Numbered from the stretch's first letter, positions 27,641 through 36,958 are shown. The stretch: DNA of 64,000 nucleotides from Clostridium frigoris (GCF_018861865.1 NZ_JAHLDV010000007.1:1-64000); one strand, 5' to 3'. Notes: generated by a model from the sequence alone, not told the origin. Translations and numbers: made by a program.

Positions 27641-29128
27641 ATGAAAATCGAGAAAATTGATTCTAAAATAAATAATATAATAGACTTTTTAGGACCAACA
27701 GCTCCAATTAAAGTCAAGAATATAGCAATTGGTAAAAACCCATCAATACAAGGAGCTATTATATATATTGATGGTCTAGTAGATAAAAATGTTATTAATA
27801 GGGATATTCTTAATCCTTTAATGCTTCAAATACCAAGTTCCATAGCCTTAGATAGCAATACGCCCAGCTTTTTGTGTAGTAATTACATCACTGCAGAATG
27901 TTCTTTTGTCAAAGATAATATTGATCAAGTTTCTAAAGAGATTAAAAATGGCAATACTTTATTTATAATTGAAAATATAAAAGATTACATTATAATCGAT
28001 ACAACTGGTGGCGAAATAAGAAAGATATCTGACCCGACCAATGAAATATCCCTTAGGGGGTCCAGAGATGGTTTTGTAGAAAGTTTAGAAGTTAATATAA
28101 GTTTGCTCCGTAGAAAAATAAAAGATTCAAACCTTTCCATTGAAAAATTTATTGTTGGAAGACGGACCCAAACAGATTTAGCCTTAGTATATATTAAAGA
28201 TTTAGTTGATACTGAAGTTCTAGATGAACTAAAGAATAGAATAAATGCAATAGACGTAGATTCTATTATCGGAGTTGGGATATTGCTAGAGTTTATAGAT
28301 GAGAATCCATACAGTATTTTCCCTATGGCCCTAGCCACAGAGAGACCAGATAGAGTGACTGCAAATATTATGGAAGGAAGAATTGCTTTAATTTTAAATG
28401 GCACACCATTTGTCGTAACATTACCATCTATATTTATTGAATTTTTTCACACTGTTGAAGATTATAACGAAAAAACAATATCTGCAAATTTTATAAGACT
28501 TCTTAGAATATTAACAGTTTTATTGGTAATTACACTTCCTTCTGTTTATTTAACATTAATTAAGTATAATGCTGAACTTATACCCGTTCAATTTGTTATT
28601 CCTATAGTACAATCGCGAATAGGAATATCTCTTACCCCCTTTATGGAAATACTTATATTGGAACTATTAATGGAAATTTTAAGAGAAGGAGGCTTGAGGC
28701 TTCCCTCGAAAATAGCACAGACTGTAAGTATAGTTGGAGGCATTATTATAGGAAATGCTATAGTAGAATCAAAAATGGTAAGTCCAACTACACTGCTTGT
28801 AGTTGGCATCACGGTTGTTGCTTCTTTCGTAGTGCCCGCTGTTGATATGTCTCTCTCTATAAGGCTGTTAAGATTCCCAATGTTATTTTTAGCAAATGCT
28901 ATGGGTATAATGGGTATTGCTACAGGATTTACTTTTCTTATCATCCATTTATCCTCCTTAGAGAATTTCGGGGTTCCATATATGGACTTTAAAAAAGATG
29001 ATTTAAAGGATACTTTTACTAGAGCACCATTATGGAAAATGAATACTCGTCCATCAATAGTTTCAGACCAGAATAATAAAAGACAAAATAATTTCAGATA
29101 TAAATTTAGGAGAAAAAAAGATGAATAA
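27641..29128 (+). CDS. Spore germination receptor subunit A (GerA/GerKA family)
   Basis: A 495-residue germinant-receptor A subunit. A hydrophilic N-terminal region of about 280 residues precedes about five membrane spans. Family segments GRRTQTDLALVYI, ATERPDRV, EGRIALILNGTPF and GGIIIGNAIVESKMVSPTT are intact. The ATG at 27641 follows AAGGTG at proper spacing, and an upstream in-frame ATG at 27605 has no ribosome site. It sits in the spore inner membrane and senses small germinants with the B and C subunits encoded next. Ligand identity cannot be read. Confidence 0.93.
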   Translation: MKIEKIDSKINNIIDFLGPTAPIKVKNIAIGKNPSIQGAIIYIDGLVDKNVINRDILNPLMLQIPSSIALDSNTPSFLCSNYITAECSFVKDNIDQVSKEIKNGNTLFIIENIKDYIIIDTTGGEIRKISDPTNEISLRGSRDGFVESLEVNISLLRRKIKDSNLSIEKFIVGRRTQTDLALVYIKDLVDTEVLDELKNRINAIDVDSIIGVGILLEFIDENPYSIFPMALATERPDRVTANIMEGRIALILNGTPFVVTLPSIFIEFFHTVEDYNEKTISANFIRLLRILTVLLVITLPSVYLTLIKYNAELIPVQFVIPIVQSRIGISLTPFMEILILELLMEILREGGLRLPSKIAQTVSIVGGIIIGNAIVESKMVSPTTLLVVGITVVASFVVPAVDMSLSIRLLRFPMLFLANAMGIMGIATGFTFLIIHLSSLENFGVPYMDFKKDDLKDTFTRAPLWKMNTRPSIVSDQNNKRQNNFRYKFRRKKDE

Positions 29129-30218
29129 AAAAAACAAGCTAATAACCGCAACTGAGCTTTTTTTCATCTTGGTTGGCTGTATCGTAGGTATAGGTGTCAC
29201 TAGTCTACCTGCAGATATAGTAAGTATTTCAAAACAAGATGGGTGGATTTCTACCATTATAGGTGGGATATATCCATTATATATTGTTCTAATCGGAGGA
29301 ATAATAATAAAGAAATATCCTAATAGTAACATTATGAATTTAAGTAAAGCATTTTTTGGAAAAATAATAGGAAATTTTTTAAACTTATTGTTTATGCTCC
29401 AGTTTTTATTCTATGCAGTATTAGTTATTTCTGGTGCAAGCAATCTATTAAGAGCGTATAGTATGTATTTTATTCCACATTTTAAGATGGTTATGCTTTT
29501 CGCGACTATTGCTTGTTATGCTTCAATTAAAGGTTTAAAGGTATTAGCCAGATTTACTACTATAACATTTTTTTTAATATGTCTTATAATAGTGGCATCA
29601 ACAGTAACCTTTAAGTCCTCTAGTATATTAAATGTAAAACCTTTTTTTGGAACAGGTGTCCCTAAGATTTTAGAAGGAAGCGTAAAATCTGCCTTTGCTT
29701 ATGCAAATATGGAATTACTCTTAATAATATATCCCTATGTACAACAAAAAAAAGATATATTAAAAGCTGCTTTAGTAAGCACTTTTGTAATAATTTTCTT
29801 TCATACCTGGGTAGTTTTTACATCTATTTATTTTTCTGGACCTGATTTAGTATCAAAACAAATATGGCCATTTTCCTTCGTAGCTGAATCCTTTAAAATA
29901 CCTGTTATAAATAATTTTAGATATATAAACATCATTACATTAGTTATTATGGCATATAAAACTACATCTGTTCAATTTTATGCTTCAACTAAAATATTAA
30001 ATAATATTACAAAATTCAAAAGAAAAACAACTTGCTTTTTATTATTACCAATTATTTTTGTTTTTCCAATGTTAATTGGAAATGAAGTAATCAGAAAAGA
30101 AATTTTGGGCATGGCTATGCCTTGGATAACCTTATTCAATATTGCTTATGTGACCATAATTGCATTATTAACTCTTTTAATAGATAAAAATAAACTTAAT
30201 CATATTGAAAAAAATTAA
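29121..30218 (+). CDS. Endospore germination permease, subunit B (GerAB family)
   Basis: A 365-residue integral membrane protein of the amino-acid/polyamine transporter-like GerAB family, with about ten spans. The N-terminal ITATELFFILVGCIVGIGV segment is typical of germinant-binding B subunits. It overlaps the A gene by eight bases and precedes the C gene by 62 bases. It most likely forms the germinant-binding pocket of the receptor. Confidence 0.92.
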   Translation: MNKKNKLITATELFFILVGCIVGIGVTSLPADIVSISKQDGWISTIIGGIYPLYIVLIGGIIIKKYPNSNIMNLSKAFFGKIIGNFLNLLFMLQFLFYAVLVISGASNLLRAYSMYFIPHFKMVMLFATIACYASIKGLKVLARFTTITFFLICLIIVASTVTFKSSSILNVKPFFGTGVPKILEGSVKSAFAYANMELLLIIYPYVQQKKDILKAALVSTFVIIFFHTWVVFTSIYFSGPDLVSKQIWPFSFVAESFKIPVINNFRYINIITLVIMAYKTTSVQFYASTKILNNITKFKRKTTCFLLLPIIFVFPMLIGNEVIRKEILGMAMPWITLFNIAYVTIIALLTLLIDKNKLNHIEKN

Positions 30219-30280
30219 CCGTAAGTATGAGAGTATCTCTTATATCATATACTTTGTAAAAAAAGGAGGAGACACTATAA

Positions 30281-31405
30281 ATGAAAAGATATAGTTTATT
30301 AATAATATCTATTTCATGTATAATTATATATATCATATTTAATTCAAGTGAAGGTAGTGTTCCGATAGAAGATATAGGTATTTCATCAGGTATATCATTG
30401 GACCTCATAACAAGTCGTCCTTTAAATGAATATAGCATTGTTTCAAGTATATATAATTTCAATAAAAAAGATGAAATTTCAAGTGACATATTGGAGGGTA
30501 CCGGAAAAACTATTGCTGATACCAGATCAACCAGGCAACCTATCAGTGGTAAATTATACTTTCTTGGATTGCAAAAAGTATTTATTTTTAGTGAATCCTT
30601 TGCAACTTCTGGCATAAATCACCTTATTGATATATTGATGGCGAATCAAGAATTGAATGATGCTGCATGGCTTGTTGTCTGTAAAGATAAGGCCATTGAT
30701 ATGTTAAAATTCAAAGTTAATGATGCTCCAACTTCAGCAGATCATATTAACGATATGATAGAAAGCTCTAAAAACCAAAATTTCATGTCTAAAGACTATA
30801 AAGTTGTTGATATGTATGTACGAGTAAATTCAGAAGGACGAGATCTAGTTATTCCTTACTTAGAAATATTAAACAAAAGAATTACAATAAGCGGCATGGC
30901 TGTTTTTAATAAAGACAAAATGGTAACAAAAATACCAATGGAAGAAGCCAGATATATGAATTTTTTAAGGAACAATAAAGTTAAAGGAATATTAACATTT
31001 CAAAAGGATTCATCACACTGGATATCAACTTATGGAGAAGTGAAAAGAAAGGTGCACTGTAAAAAAATCAATGGTAAATATAAATTTAATATTGATATGG
31101 AATTTAAAGGCAAGGTAGCAAATAATACTCTTTATTACGATTTTATGAATAATACCAAAACCGTAGAAAAATACACTCACGAATTAGAAGACGAAACGAA
31201 AAAAAAGTGTACTAAATTTATATATAAGATGCAAAATCAGTATAAAACAGACTGCCTAGAGTTAGGTCGTGATGCTGCAGCTGCTTTTGGGCGGAATCCT
31301 AAAACTGATTGGAATGACGTTGTTTGTAATGCAGATATTACAGTTAATGTAACTGTTAAGGTTGATAGTCTTGGAAGAGGCCAATTTTTATATAAAAACA
31401 AATAA
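30281..31405 (+). CDS. Ger(x)C-family germination protein, apparently not a lipoprotein
   Basis: A 374-residue C subunit of the germinant receptor. The region resembling the start of mature GerC (PIEDIGISSGISLDL) and the C-terminal DWNDVV segment are present. The N-terminus is odd. Normal GerC proteins have a lipobox and begin CWD after cleavage, but here a hydrophobic stretch of about 20 residues has its only cysteine at position 13 in the middle, without a lipobox. The start is firm because a GGAGGAG ribosome site precedes it. The protein is therefore probably held by an uncleaved membrane helix. It is the last gene of the tricistronic ger operon. Confidence 0.88.
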   Translation: MKRYSLLIISISCIIIYIIFNSSEGSVPIEDIGISSGISLDLITSRPLNEYSIVSSIYNFNKKDEISSDILEGTGKTIADTRSTRQPISGKLYFLGLQKVFIFSESFATSGINHLIDILMANQELNDAAWLVVCKDKAIDMLKFKVNDAPTSADHINDMIESSKNQNFMSKDYKVVDMYVRVNSEGRDLVIPYLEILNKRITISGMAVFNKDKMVTKIPMEEARYMNFLRNNKVKGILTFQKDSSHWISTYGEVKRKVHCKKINGKYKFNIDMEFKGKVANNTLYYDFMNNTKTVEKYTHELEDETKKKCTKFIYKMQNQYKTDCLELGRDAAAAFGRNPKTDWNDVVCNADITVNVTVKVDSLGRGQFLYKNK

Positions 31406-31491
31406 ATAATAGAGTTTTAAATTAATTCTAACTATAAATATAAGTATTCGCCTGTATTTATAGACTTTAATCAATATTTATTAATAAAAGA

Positions 31492-31520
31492 TTGACTTTT
31501 ATTGAAATTGTGTATAATAT
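31492..31520 (+). promoter_or_regulatory. Promoter of the pentapeptide-repeat gene
   Basis: TTGACT (31492-31497) and TAATAT (31515-31520) are separated by 17 bases. This is one of the strongest sigma-A-type promoters in the window. Confidence 0.7.
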
Positions 31521-31532
31521 TTATAGTGAAAT

Positions 31533-31577
31533 AAAAAACTTCTACCCACTTTTTAAAATTGGCTAGAAGTTTTTTGA
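31533..31577 (+). terminator. Promoter-proximal hairpin with T-run (attenuator?)
   Basis: Perfect 12-bp arms (31533-31544, 31564-31575, AAAAAACTTCTA and its complement) end in six T, starting only about ten bases after the predicted transcription start and 30 bases before the gene start. It has the look of an intrinsic terminator inside a leader. It could also end a ger transcript entering from upstream. Confidence 0.65.
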
Positions 31578-31604
31578 TATTTATCAATTTAAGGGAGGCA
31601 AATA

Positions 31605-32246
31605 ATGGCTACAAATAGAAGTGTTAAAGGTAATTTTAATTATAACAATATAGAAAAAACAGGAAAAAACTTTATGTATAAAAATCTTGAAAGAAGCAAT
31701 TGCTACAATAGTGATTTTTCAGATTCAAATTTCAATTATGTTAACTTTAGAGGAGCTCACTTTAAATCATGCGTATTTCTTGAATGTACATTTAAATGTG
31801 CCGAATTTATCGGAACAAATTTAAAGGACAGCGATTTTCAAAACACTGTATTTGAAAATACTTTATTTGATTCTACAAATTTAGATGGAGCAGATTTTAA
31901 AGATGCAGAATTTAAAAACACTATATTTTTGTTAACCGATGTTCATAAAGCTAAAAATTTAAGCCTTAAAAATTCAGAAATAAGAATTTTTGATGAAATA
32001 CCCGAATTAGAAATTAGTGATAATCTTCGTTTTGCTATTTTAAAAGTAATGAAAAATAAATATGTAAAAGCGGCAAGAGTACTTGATACAAAAACTGGTG
32101 ATATTAATATAATAAATGTAATGATATTACTAGAAAACTTTGATGAAGAAACTTTGATTAAAGGATTAAATATTGTTAGTGATGATTTGAATTGTGATTT
32201 TCACACATTAAGTTACATAATAAAATATATAAAAAACAATCTATAA
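31605..32246 (+). CDS. Pentapeptide-repeat protein
   Basis: A 213-residue protein. Residues about 20-125 are pentapeptide repeats of the A(D/N)LXX type (for example SDFSDSNFNYVNFRGAHF), which fold into a right-handed quadrilateral beta helix. The C-terminal 75 residues are a non-repeat, probably helical region. Some family members mimic DNA and protect gyrase, but many have unknown roles. Nothing here shows which applies. A strong promoter and a leader hairpin lie upstream. A GGGAGG ribosome site fixes the start. Confidence 0.82.
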   Translation: MATNRSVKGNFNYNNIEKTGKNFMYKNLERSNCYNSDFSDSNFNYVNFRGAHFKSCVFLECTFKCAEFIGTNLKDSDFQNTVFENTLFDSTNLDGADFKDAEFKNTIFLLTDVHKAKNLSLKNSEIRIFDEIPELEISDNLRFAILKVMKNKYVKAARVLDTKTGDINIINVMILLENFDEETLIKGLNIVSDDLNCDFHTLSYIIKYIKNNL

Positions 32247-32332
32247 CTACATATTAAAATAAATCATTTTAACATAATATAAATTATAAAGTAATATTAT
32301 AATGACATCAAAATTAGTAAGGAGAACAAAAG

Positions 32333-33355
32333 ATGAATGGGCGGTCACATCAGAAGATAGCAATGTTATCATACGCAATAGTAGCAACAGTACCCATAAT
32401 AAACTCAATGACATTATTCAATAATAGATATATTCATATTCCAATGGGAATAAGCTTTATAGGTCTTGGCACTGCATGTCTTTCAGGATTACTTGTTGAT
32501 GCTGATAGTCAAAACAGTAAGATAAACCATATGAACCCACTTATAGGTACAAGTAATATAGTAACAAATGACACAGAAAAGTTATTAAAGTTATTGTTAA
32601 GATTATCTCTTAGTGTTGTGCTCTGCGCACTAACTCTAATATATTCAGCAAAGATTATAGCACAATTAACAACCATAACGTATATAGGTAACTATGCTAA
32701 ATTCTGTACATACTTTATGGCTTTCATTTTTATGGTTATAGGTATAGCTAATGATAAAACTTATAAAAAAATTCCTATACTTGGGTTAGTTTATAAGAAA
32801 TTATCATTTTTAATAAATAAAGGATCAAATACTTTTAAAAGAACAACTATGTTCTTAACATATATTGGCGCGAGCTTTATATTAGTGTTATACAATATAG
32901 CCAACACAAATGATATTTTCATTTATATTATTTGTCTCTTATTAATATGTATCGCAGTTTTCCCTCATAGAAGTTTTTTGCACTCAATAGAGGGAGTAAT
33001 TATTTTTACTATTTCTGCTTCATATATTTTTAAGAAACTAGGCTACGAATATTTAACTGGATGTTTTTTTGTTGGATATATAAGTCATATTTATTGGGGT
33101 GATATATTTACAAAGGAAGGCATACCACTCCTTTCCACACCAAGGTTTATTGCGGAGTTATTAAAAAAAATAGGGATTCGTAATAATTTTGTTTATGTAT
33201 TTCAAAAAATAGGCAAGTTTAAACTTAAATTACCGCCTCATATTACTACAGGCTCTGATGTTGGAAATTTGTTTGAAGTAATCTATATTATAATATTATT
33301 TATTATATTTGTAGTAAGTTTCAATGTTTATGGTGGACAATTTAAAATAATTTAA
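32333..33355 (+). CDS. YdjM-like membrane metal-dependent hydrolase
   Basis: A 340-residue membrane protein of the YdjM/DUF457 family (annotated as membrane-bound metal-dependent hydrolases). It has several hydrophobic spans and the family's conserved polar motifs: SHQK near the N-terminus, DADSQNSKINH around residue 60 and HRSFLHSIEG around residue 215. The histidine and aspartate pattern suggests a metal site at the membrane face. Substrate is unknown; family members have been linked to phospholipid hydrolysis or the SOS response. A GGAG ribosome site supports the start. The gene is probably monocistronic. Confidence 0.75.
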   Translation: MNGRSHQKIAMLSYAIVATVPIINSMTLFNNRYIHIPMGISFIGLGTACLSGLLVDADSQNSKINHMNPLIGTSNIVTNDTEKLLKLLLRLSLSVVLCALTLIYSAKIIAQLTTITYIGNYAKFCTYFMAFIFMVIGIANDKTYKKIPILGLVYKKLSFLINKGSNTFKRTTMFLTYIGASFILVLYNIANTNDIFIYIICLLLICIAVFPHRSFLHSIEGVIIFTISASYIFKKLGYEYLTGCFFVGYISHIYWGDIFTKEGIPLLSTPRFIAELLKKIGIRNNFVYVFQKIGKFKLKLPPHITTGSDVGNLFEVIYIIILFIIFVVSFNVYGGQFKII

Positions 33356-33502
33356 ACAAAACTTTATTATTTATATATCTTTTGTTTTTAAATTTTATAT
33401 AATATTAAATCATTTAAATCGTCATAGATGTTATAAATATCATTTATTCTTCAACAGATAGAAATAACTTCTTTAAATAAATTTATAAAAAATAGCGTTG
33501 CT

Positions 33503-33532
33503 TTACCCATAAGTCTCAATTTTGGTATACAA
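33503..33532 (+). promoter_or_regulatory. Candidate promoter of the PHP phosphatase gene
   Basis: TTTACC at about 33503 and TATACA about 18 bases further downstream lie about 40-50 bases before the start codon. The match is moderate. Confidence 0.4.
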
Positions 33533-33571
33533 TTAAATATATACAAATGAACAAATGAGAGGAGAAATTTT

Positions 33572-34294
33572 ATGAAATTTGTAGCTGATTTACATACCCA
33601 TACTATAGTTAGCGGCCATGCATATAGTACTTTAATTGAAAATGCAAAATATGCTAGTGAAATAGGTCTTAAAATATTAGGAACTACAGATCATGGTCCT
33701 AATATGCCAGGTGCACCTGATCTTTGGTATTTCGGAAATTTCAAAGTACTCCCAAGAGAATTATTCGGTGTTAAAATGCTTTACGGATGTGAAGCTAATA
33801 TAATTGATTATGAAGGTAATCTTGATATTCCAGTAGAAATTCAAAATGGTCTTGACATAATGATAATAAGCATGCATGAACCTTTAATGGAAGGAGGAAA
33901 AAGTGCAGATTTAAATACAGCTACTATTTTAAAGGCTATGGATAATCCATATGTTAACATTTTAGGGCATATAGGAAATCCTAAATTTCCTATACATGAG
34001 GAAGAAATAATAAAAAAAGCAAAAGAAAAAAATATACTGATAGAACTAAATAATAGTTCTTTTGTAAGCTCAAGACTTGGCAGTGACAAAAACTGCACTA
34101 AAATAGTAAAGCTTTGCAAAAAATTTGGAGTAAGGATTATTGTAAATAGTGATGCTCATTTCTGTTATTCTATTGCAAATTTTATCGCTGTAGAAAAAAT
34201 ACTTACAGAAATACTTATGCCTGAAGAACTTGTTATTAATACAAATAAAGAAAATTTAATGAAATTTCTTAAAGAAAAAGGAAAAAGCATATAA
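33572..34294 (+). CDS. PHP-domain phosphatase (YcdX-like)
   Basis: A 240-residue polymerase-and-histidinol-phosphatase (PHP) domain enzyme. Metal ligands are visible in DLHTHT (residues 6-11), TTDHGP, the glutamate in GCEANI, the SMHE motif, HIGNP and SDAH, a full set for a trinuclear site. Length and motif order fit YcdX-type phosphatases rather than the 265-residue HisK/HisJ type. The natural substrate is unknown. The his operon upstream lacks a histidinol-phosphatase, so this protein is a possible but unproven candidate. Single gene with its own promoter and terminator. Confidence 0.85.
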   Translation: MKFVADLHTHTIVSGHAYSTLIENAKYASEIGLKILGTTDHGPNMPGAPDLWYFGNFKVLPRELFGVKMLYGCEANIIDYEGNLDIPVEIQNGLDIMIISMHEPLMEGGKSADLNTATILKAMDNPYVNILGHIGNPKFPIHEEEIIKKAKEKNILIELNNSSFVSSRLGSDKNCTKIVKLCKKFGVRIIVNSDAHFCYSIANFIAVEKILTEILMPEELVINTNKENLMKFLKEKGKSI

Positions 34295-34309
34295 TATAGT
34301 AATAAAAAT

Positions 34310-34341
34310 CAGCAGCTTAATTAAATTAAACTGCTGCTTTT
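34310..34341. terminator. Bidirectional terminator between PHP and GH36 genes
   Basis: CAGCAG arms, extended with one mismatch to 13 bp (34310-34322, 34324-34336), have T-runs on both strands between two convergent genes. Confidence 0.75.
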
Positions 34342-34353
34342 TACATATAAACA

Positions 34354-36549
34354 TTACAATATTTTTTTTAATCTCCAAACGTAGCTTGTGAAATCTCCCT
34401 TAAGTTGTGGTACAACCATTCCAGCATACATTAGCTCATCCCCACCATATATTTCATCTGTACCAATTACTCTATAATTCATTTGTGGATCTAGCCCTTT
34501 AAACTTTAAAACTTTTAATTTTACATTACATTCTGCTAATTTTTTAAAGTAACTTACAACCACATCTTCCTTATTTTCTGAAATAAACATCCAAGCAGCA
34601 TCATTGTTTTCAAAAGGACTTATTAATCTGTAAAAATCTCCAAATTGAACTATATGTCTAATTTCTTTATAATCATGAATTTGTTTTTTTACAGTTTGTT
34701 TTTCTTCATCATTCATCTTAATAACATCTAATTCATATCCAAAGTTTCCACCCATTGCAACATTACCTCTTGTTGTTAGTTGCGTAATCCTATGCAATTG
34801 ATGATTAGGAACAGCAGACACATGGGACCCCATCGTTATACTTGGATAAACCAAGCTAGTACCATATTGAATTTTTAATCGTTCTATTGCATCCGTATCA
34901 TCGCTTGTCCAAGTTTGAGGCATATAATAAAGCATTCCCGGGTCAAATCTGCCACCGCCACTAGCACAACTTTCAAATAGAACCTCTGGAAATTTTGTTG
35001 TTAATTCTTCCATTACCCTATAAAGTCCTAACATATATCTATGTGCAGTTTCTCTTTGTCTATTAGCATCTAATGCATTCGATCCAACCTCTGACATAAA
35101 CCTGTTCATATCCCATTTCACATATGATATGTTATAGGTTGTAAGATTTTCTGATAACATTTCAATTATAGCATCACATACTTCTGTTCTAGATAAATCT
35201 AAAACCAATTGATTTCTTCCAAGTGATCGTTCTCTTCCTTTAACATGTATACACCAATCTGGATGTGCTCTATATAGCTCACTATTCTCTGAAATCATTT
35301 CTGGTTCAAACCACAATCCAAACTTAAGACCAATTTCATTTATATCTCGAGAAAGTTTTTTAAGTCCATTGGGGATCTTTTCTTTATTTACATACCAATC
35401 TCCAAGAGATGTAGTATCATCATTCCTATTTCCAAACCACCCATCATCTAAAACAAATAACTCTACTCCAAGTTTCTTAGCTTCTATTGCAATATTCTTT
35501 ATACTTTCTTCATTAAAATCAAAATAAGTAGCTTCCCAATTGTTTATAAGAATTGGTCTTTCTTTATCTCTATAACTTCCTCTACAAAGACGTTTTCTAT
35601 ACAAATTATGAAAAGTTTGCGACATTTTGGAAAGTCCAGTATCTGAATATACCATCACCACCTCAGGTGTTTGAAACTCTTCACCTGGTTTTAAAAGCCA
35701 ACTAAAATCAAATGGATTAATTCCTATTTGAACTCTAGCGGTTCCATATTGACATACCTCTACATTAGCTAAAAAATTACCACTATACACCAAATTAATT
35801 CCGTAAACTTCTCCCTTATCTTCATCTGCATCTTTTCTCATTAAAGCTATAAATGGATTTTGCTGTGGACTACTTGCGCCTCTTTTACTTTCAATAGATT
35901 GGTTTCCACTAACTAAAGCTCTTTTAATAATATTTCTTTCTTTTGACCAAGCACCTGATAATTGTAGTAAATCAAAATTATCATCACTAAAATCCACACT
36001 AGCACTTAATGCCCTCAATATCTTTAATTCTTTGGAGCTTGGATTGATTATCTTAGAAGATCTTGTAATAACGTCATAATCTTTATATACTGTATAGCTT
36101 AGCACTACTAATAAGCCACTTAATTCATCCTTTAAAGTTATTTCTAAAGTCTGAGCTTCTTCATCTTTTTCTACATATGTGTTAGGTAGTCCTTTTAATT
36201 TTTTCTTTCCAGCAAAAATTTCATGACTTAAGTATTGTAAATCTGAAATCGTAGAACCATCTTCAAATTGAATTTGGTATGCTGGTGAACGCAAATCTGT
36301 ATTCCCAAATGACGGATATTCTTGTGGCAAAATATCTAAAGAAAAATCCTTTATGTTATCCTTTGCAAACATAAATCCATTTAACTGCTCACCTTTAAAA
36401 GGCTTCAAATAATCTAATTTAAAATCCCTGATTTTCTTACCCCAGTAAATATGTTGTAAATATTTTGATTCAACTATTTGAATTATATAACTTGTGTCTT
36501 TTGCTTTAAGATGAAAAATTTTATTTTCTTCAAAATAAGAAATTAGCAT
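34354..36549 (-). CDS. Alpha-galactosidase, GH36
   Basis: A 731-residue cytoplasmic glycoside hydrolase of family 36 that releases galactose from melibiose and raffinose-type oligosaccharides. The nucleophile is Asp480 in YVKWDMNR. The acid/base is Asp550 in QTWTSDDTDAIERL. Both are within two positions of the characterised Geobacillus enzymes. LDDGWFGNRNDD and ESCASGGGRFD are also intact. No signal peptide is present, so substrates must be imported. The divergent AraC gene and tandem 17-bp repeats just upstream suggest sugar-induced control. A GGGGGAAG ribosome site fixes the start. Confidence 0.96.
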   Translation of the reverse strand: MLISYFEENKIFHLKAKDTSYIIQIVESKYLQHIYWGKKIRDFKLDYLKPFKGEQLNGFMFAKDNIKDFSLDILPQEYPSFGNTDLRSPAYQIQFEDGSTISDLQYLSHEIFAGKKKLKGLPNTYVEKDEEAQTLEITLKDELSGLLVVLSYTVYKDYDVITRSSKIINPSSKELKILRALSASVDFSDDNFDLLQLSGAWSKERNIIKRALVSGNQSIESKRGASSPQQNPFIALMRKDADEDKGEVYGINLVYSGNFLANVEVCQYGTARVQIGINPFDFSWLLKPGEEFQTPEVVMVYSDTGLSKMSQTFHNLYRKRLCRGSYRDKERPILINNWEATYFDFNEESIKNIAIEAKKLGVELFVLDDGWFGNRNDDTTSLGDWYVNKEKIPNGLKKLSRDINEIGLKFGLWFEPEMISENSELYRAHPDWCIHVKGRERSLGRNQLVLDLSRTEVCDAIIEMLSENLTTYNISYVKWDMNRFMSEVGSNALDANRQRETAHRYMLGLYRVMEELTTKFPEVLFESCASGGGRFDPGMLYYMPQTWTSDDTDAIERLKIQYGTSLVYPSITMGSHVSAVPNHQLHRITQLTTRGNVAMGGNFGYELDVIKMNDEEKQTVKKQIHDYKEIRHIVQFGDFYRLISPFENNDAAWMFISENKEDVVVSYFKKLAECNVKLKVLKFKGLDPQMNYRVIGTDEIYGGDELMYAGMVVPQLKGDFTSYVWRLKKIL

Positions 36550-36579
36550 TTTGTCTTCCCCCTAGTCGTTATATATATT

Positions 36580-36636
36580 GAAACCAAAAGGTTTCCTTTA
36601 TAAAAAGGTTTCCTTTATAAAAAGATTACTGTTATA
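36580..36636 (-). promoter_or_regulatory. Tandem 17-bp repeats upstream of alpha-galactosidase
   Basis: The 17-bp unit containing AAAGGTTTCCTTTAT occurs twice in perfect tandem (about 36586-36619) with a degenerate third copy. It is flanked by a small palindrome, GAAACC-AAAA-GGTTTC (36580-36595). Tandem direct repeats of this length are typical of AraC-family operators, and the repeat lies 30-85 bases from the start codon. Confidence 0.6.
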
Positions 36637-36757
36637 ATCTCTTCAGAAATTCATCTACATTAAATACTATATCTTCTTTATTCTTTGGAAGTGTTGCTTC
36701 CACAATACACAGGCTAACATTTATGCTTTTTACTCATATAGATGGTATTTTAAGCAT
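36632..36757 (-). pseudogene. Short ORF or gene remnant between GH36 and AraC genes
   Basis: An ATG with an excellent AAGGAGG ribosome site opens a frame of only seven codons (MLKIPSI) before a TGA. The same frame then stays open for another 33 codons to a TAA, ending FNVDEFLKRL. It may be a gene collapsed by internal deletion, a nonsense-mutated small gene, or a seven-residue leader peptide. I do not recognise the family. Confidence 0.35.
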
Positions 36758-36898
36758 AATTAAACCTCCTTAATTTTAATTTAATATTAATAGTTTATTA
36801 TTATTAAACTCGTTAATCACTGAAAATATAATGACTAACTGTGTTTACCTCTGTTAATTACTATCTTTATTATGAACTCTAACTATTTACAAGTAAAT

Positions 36899-36927
36899 GA
36901 TTACATGTCTTCAAAATATGTTATAAT
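36899..36927 (+). promoter_or_regulatory. Promoter of the AraC-type gene
   Basis: A perfect TATAAT at 36922-36927 has a GATTAC-like -35 seventeen bases upstream. Transcription would start near 36934, which rules out the upstream in-frame ATG at 36872 and supports the start at 36959. Confidence 0.5.
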
Positions 36928-36958
36928 GTCCACAGATACATTAAAAGGATGTGATGAA

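Noticed and set aside
36872-36958. N-terminal extension of the AraC regulator
   Set aside because: A TATAAT promoter element lies inside it and no ribosome site precedes the ATG at 36872; the start at 36959 has AAAGGA.
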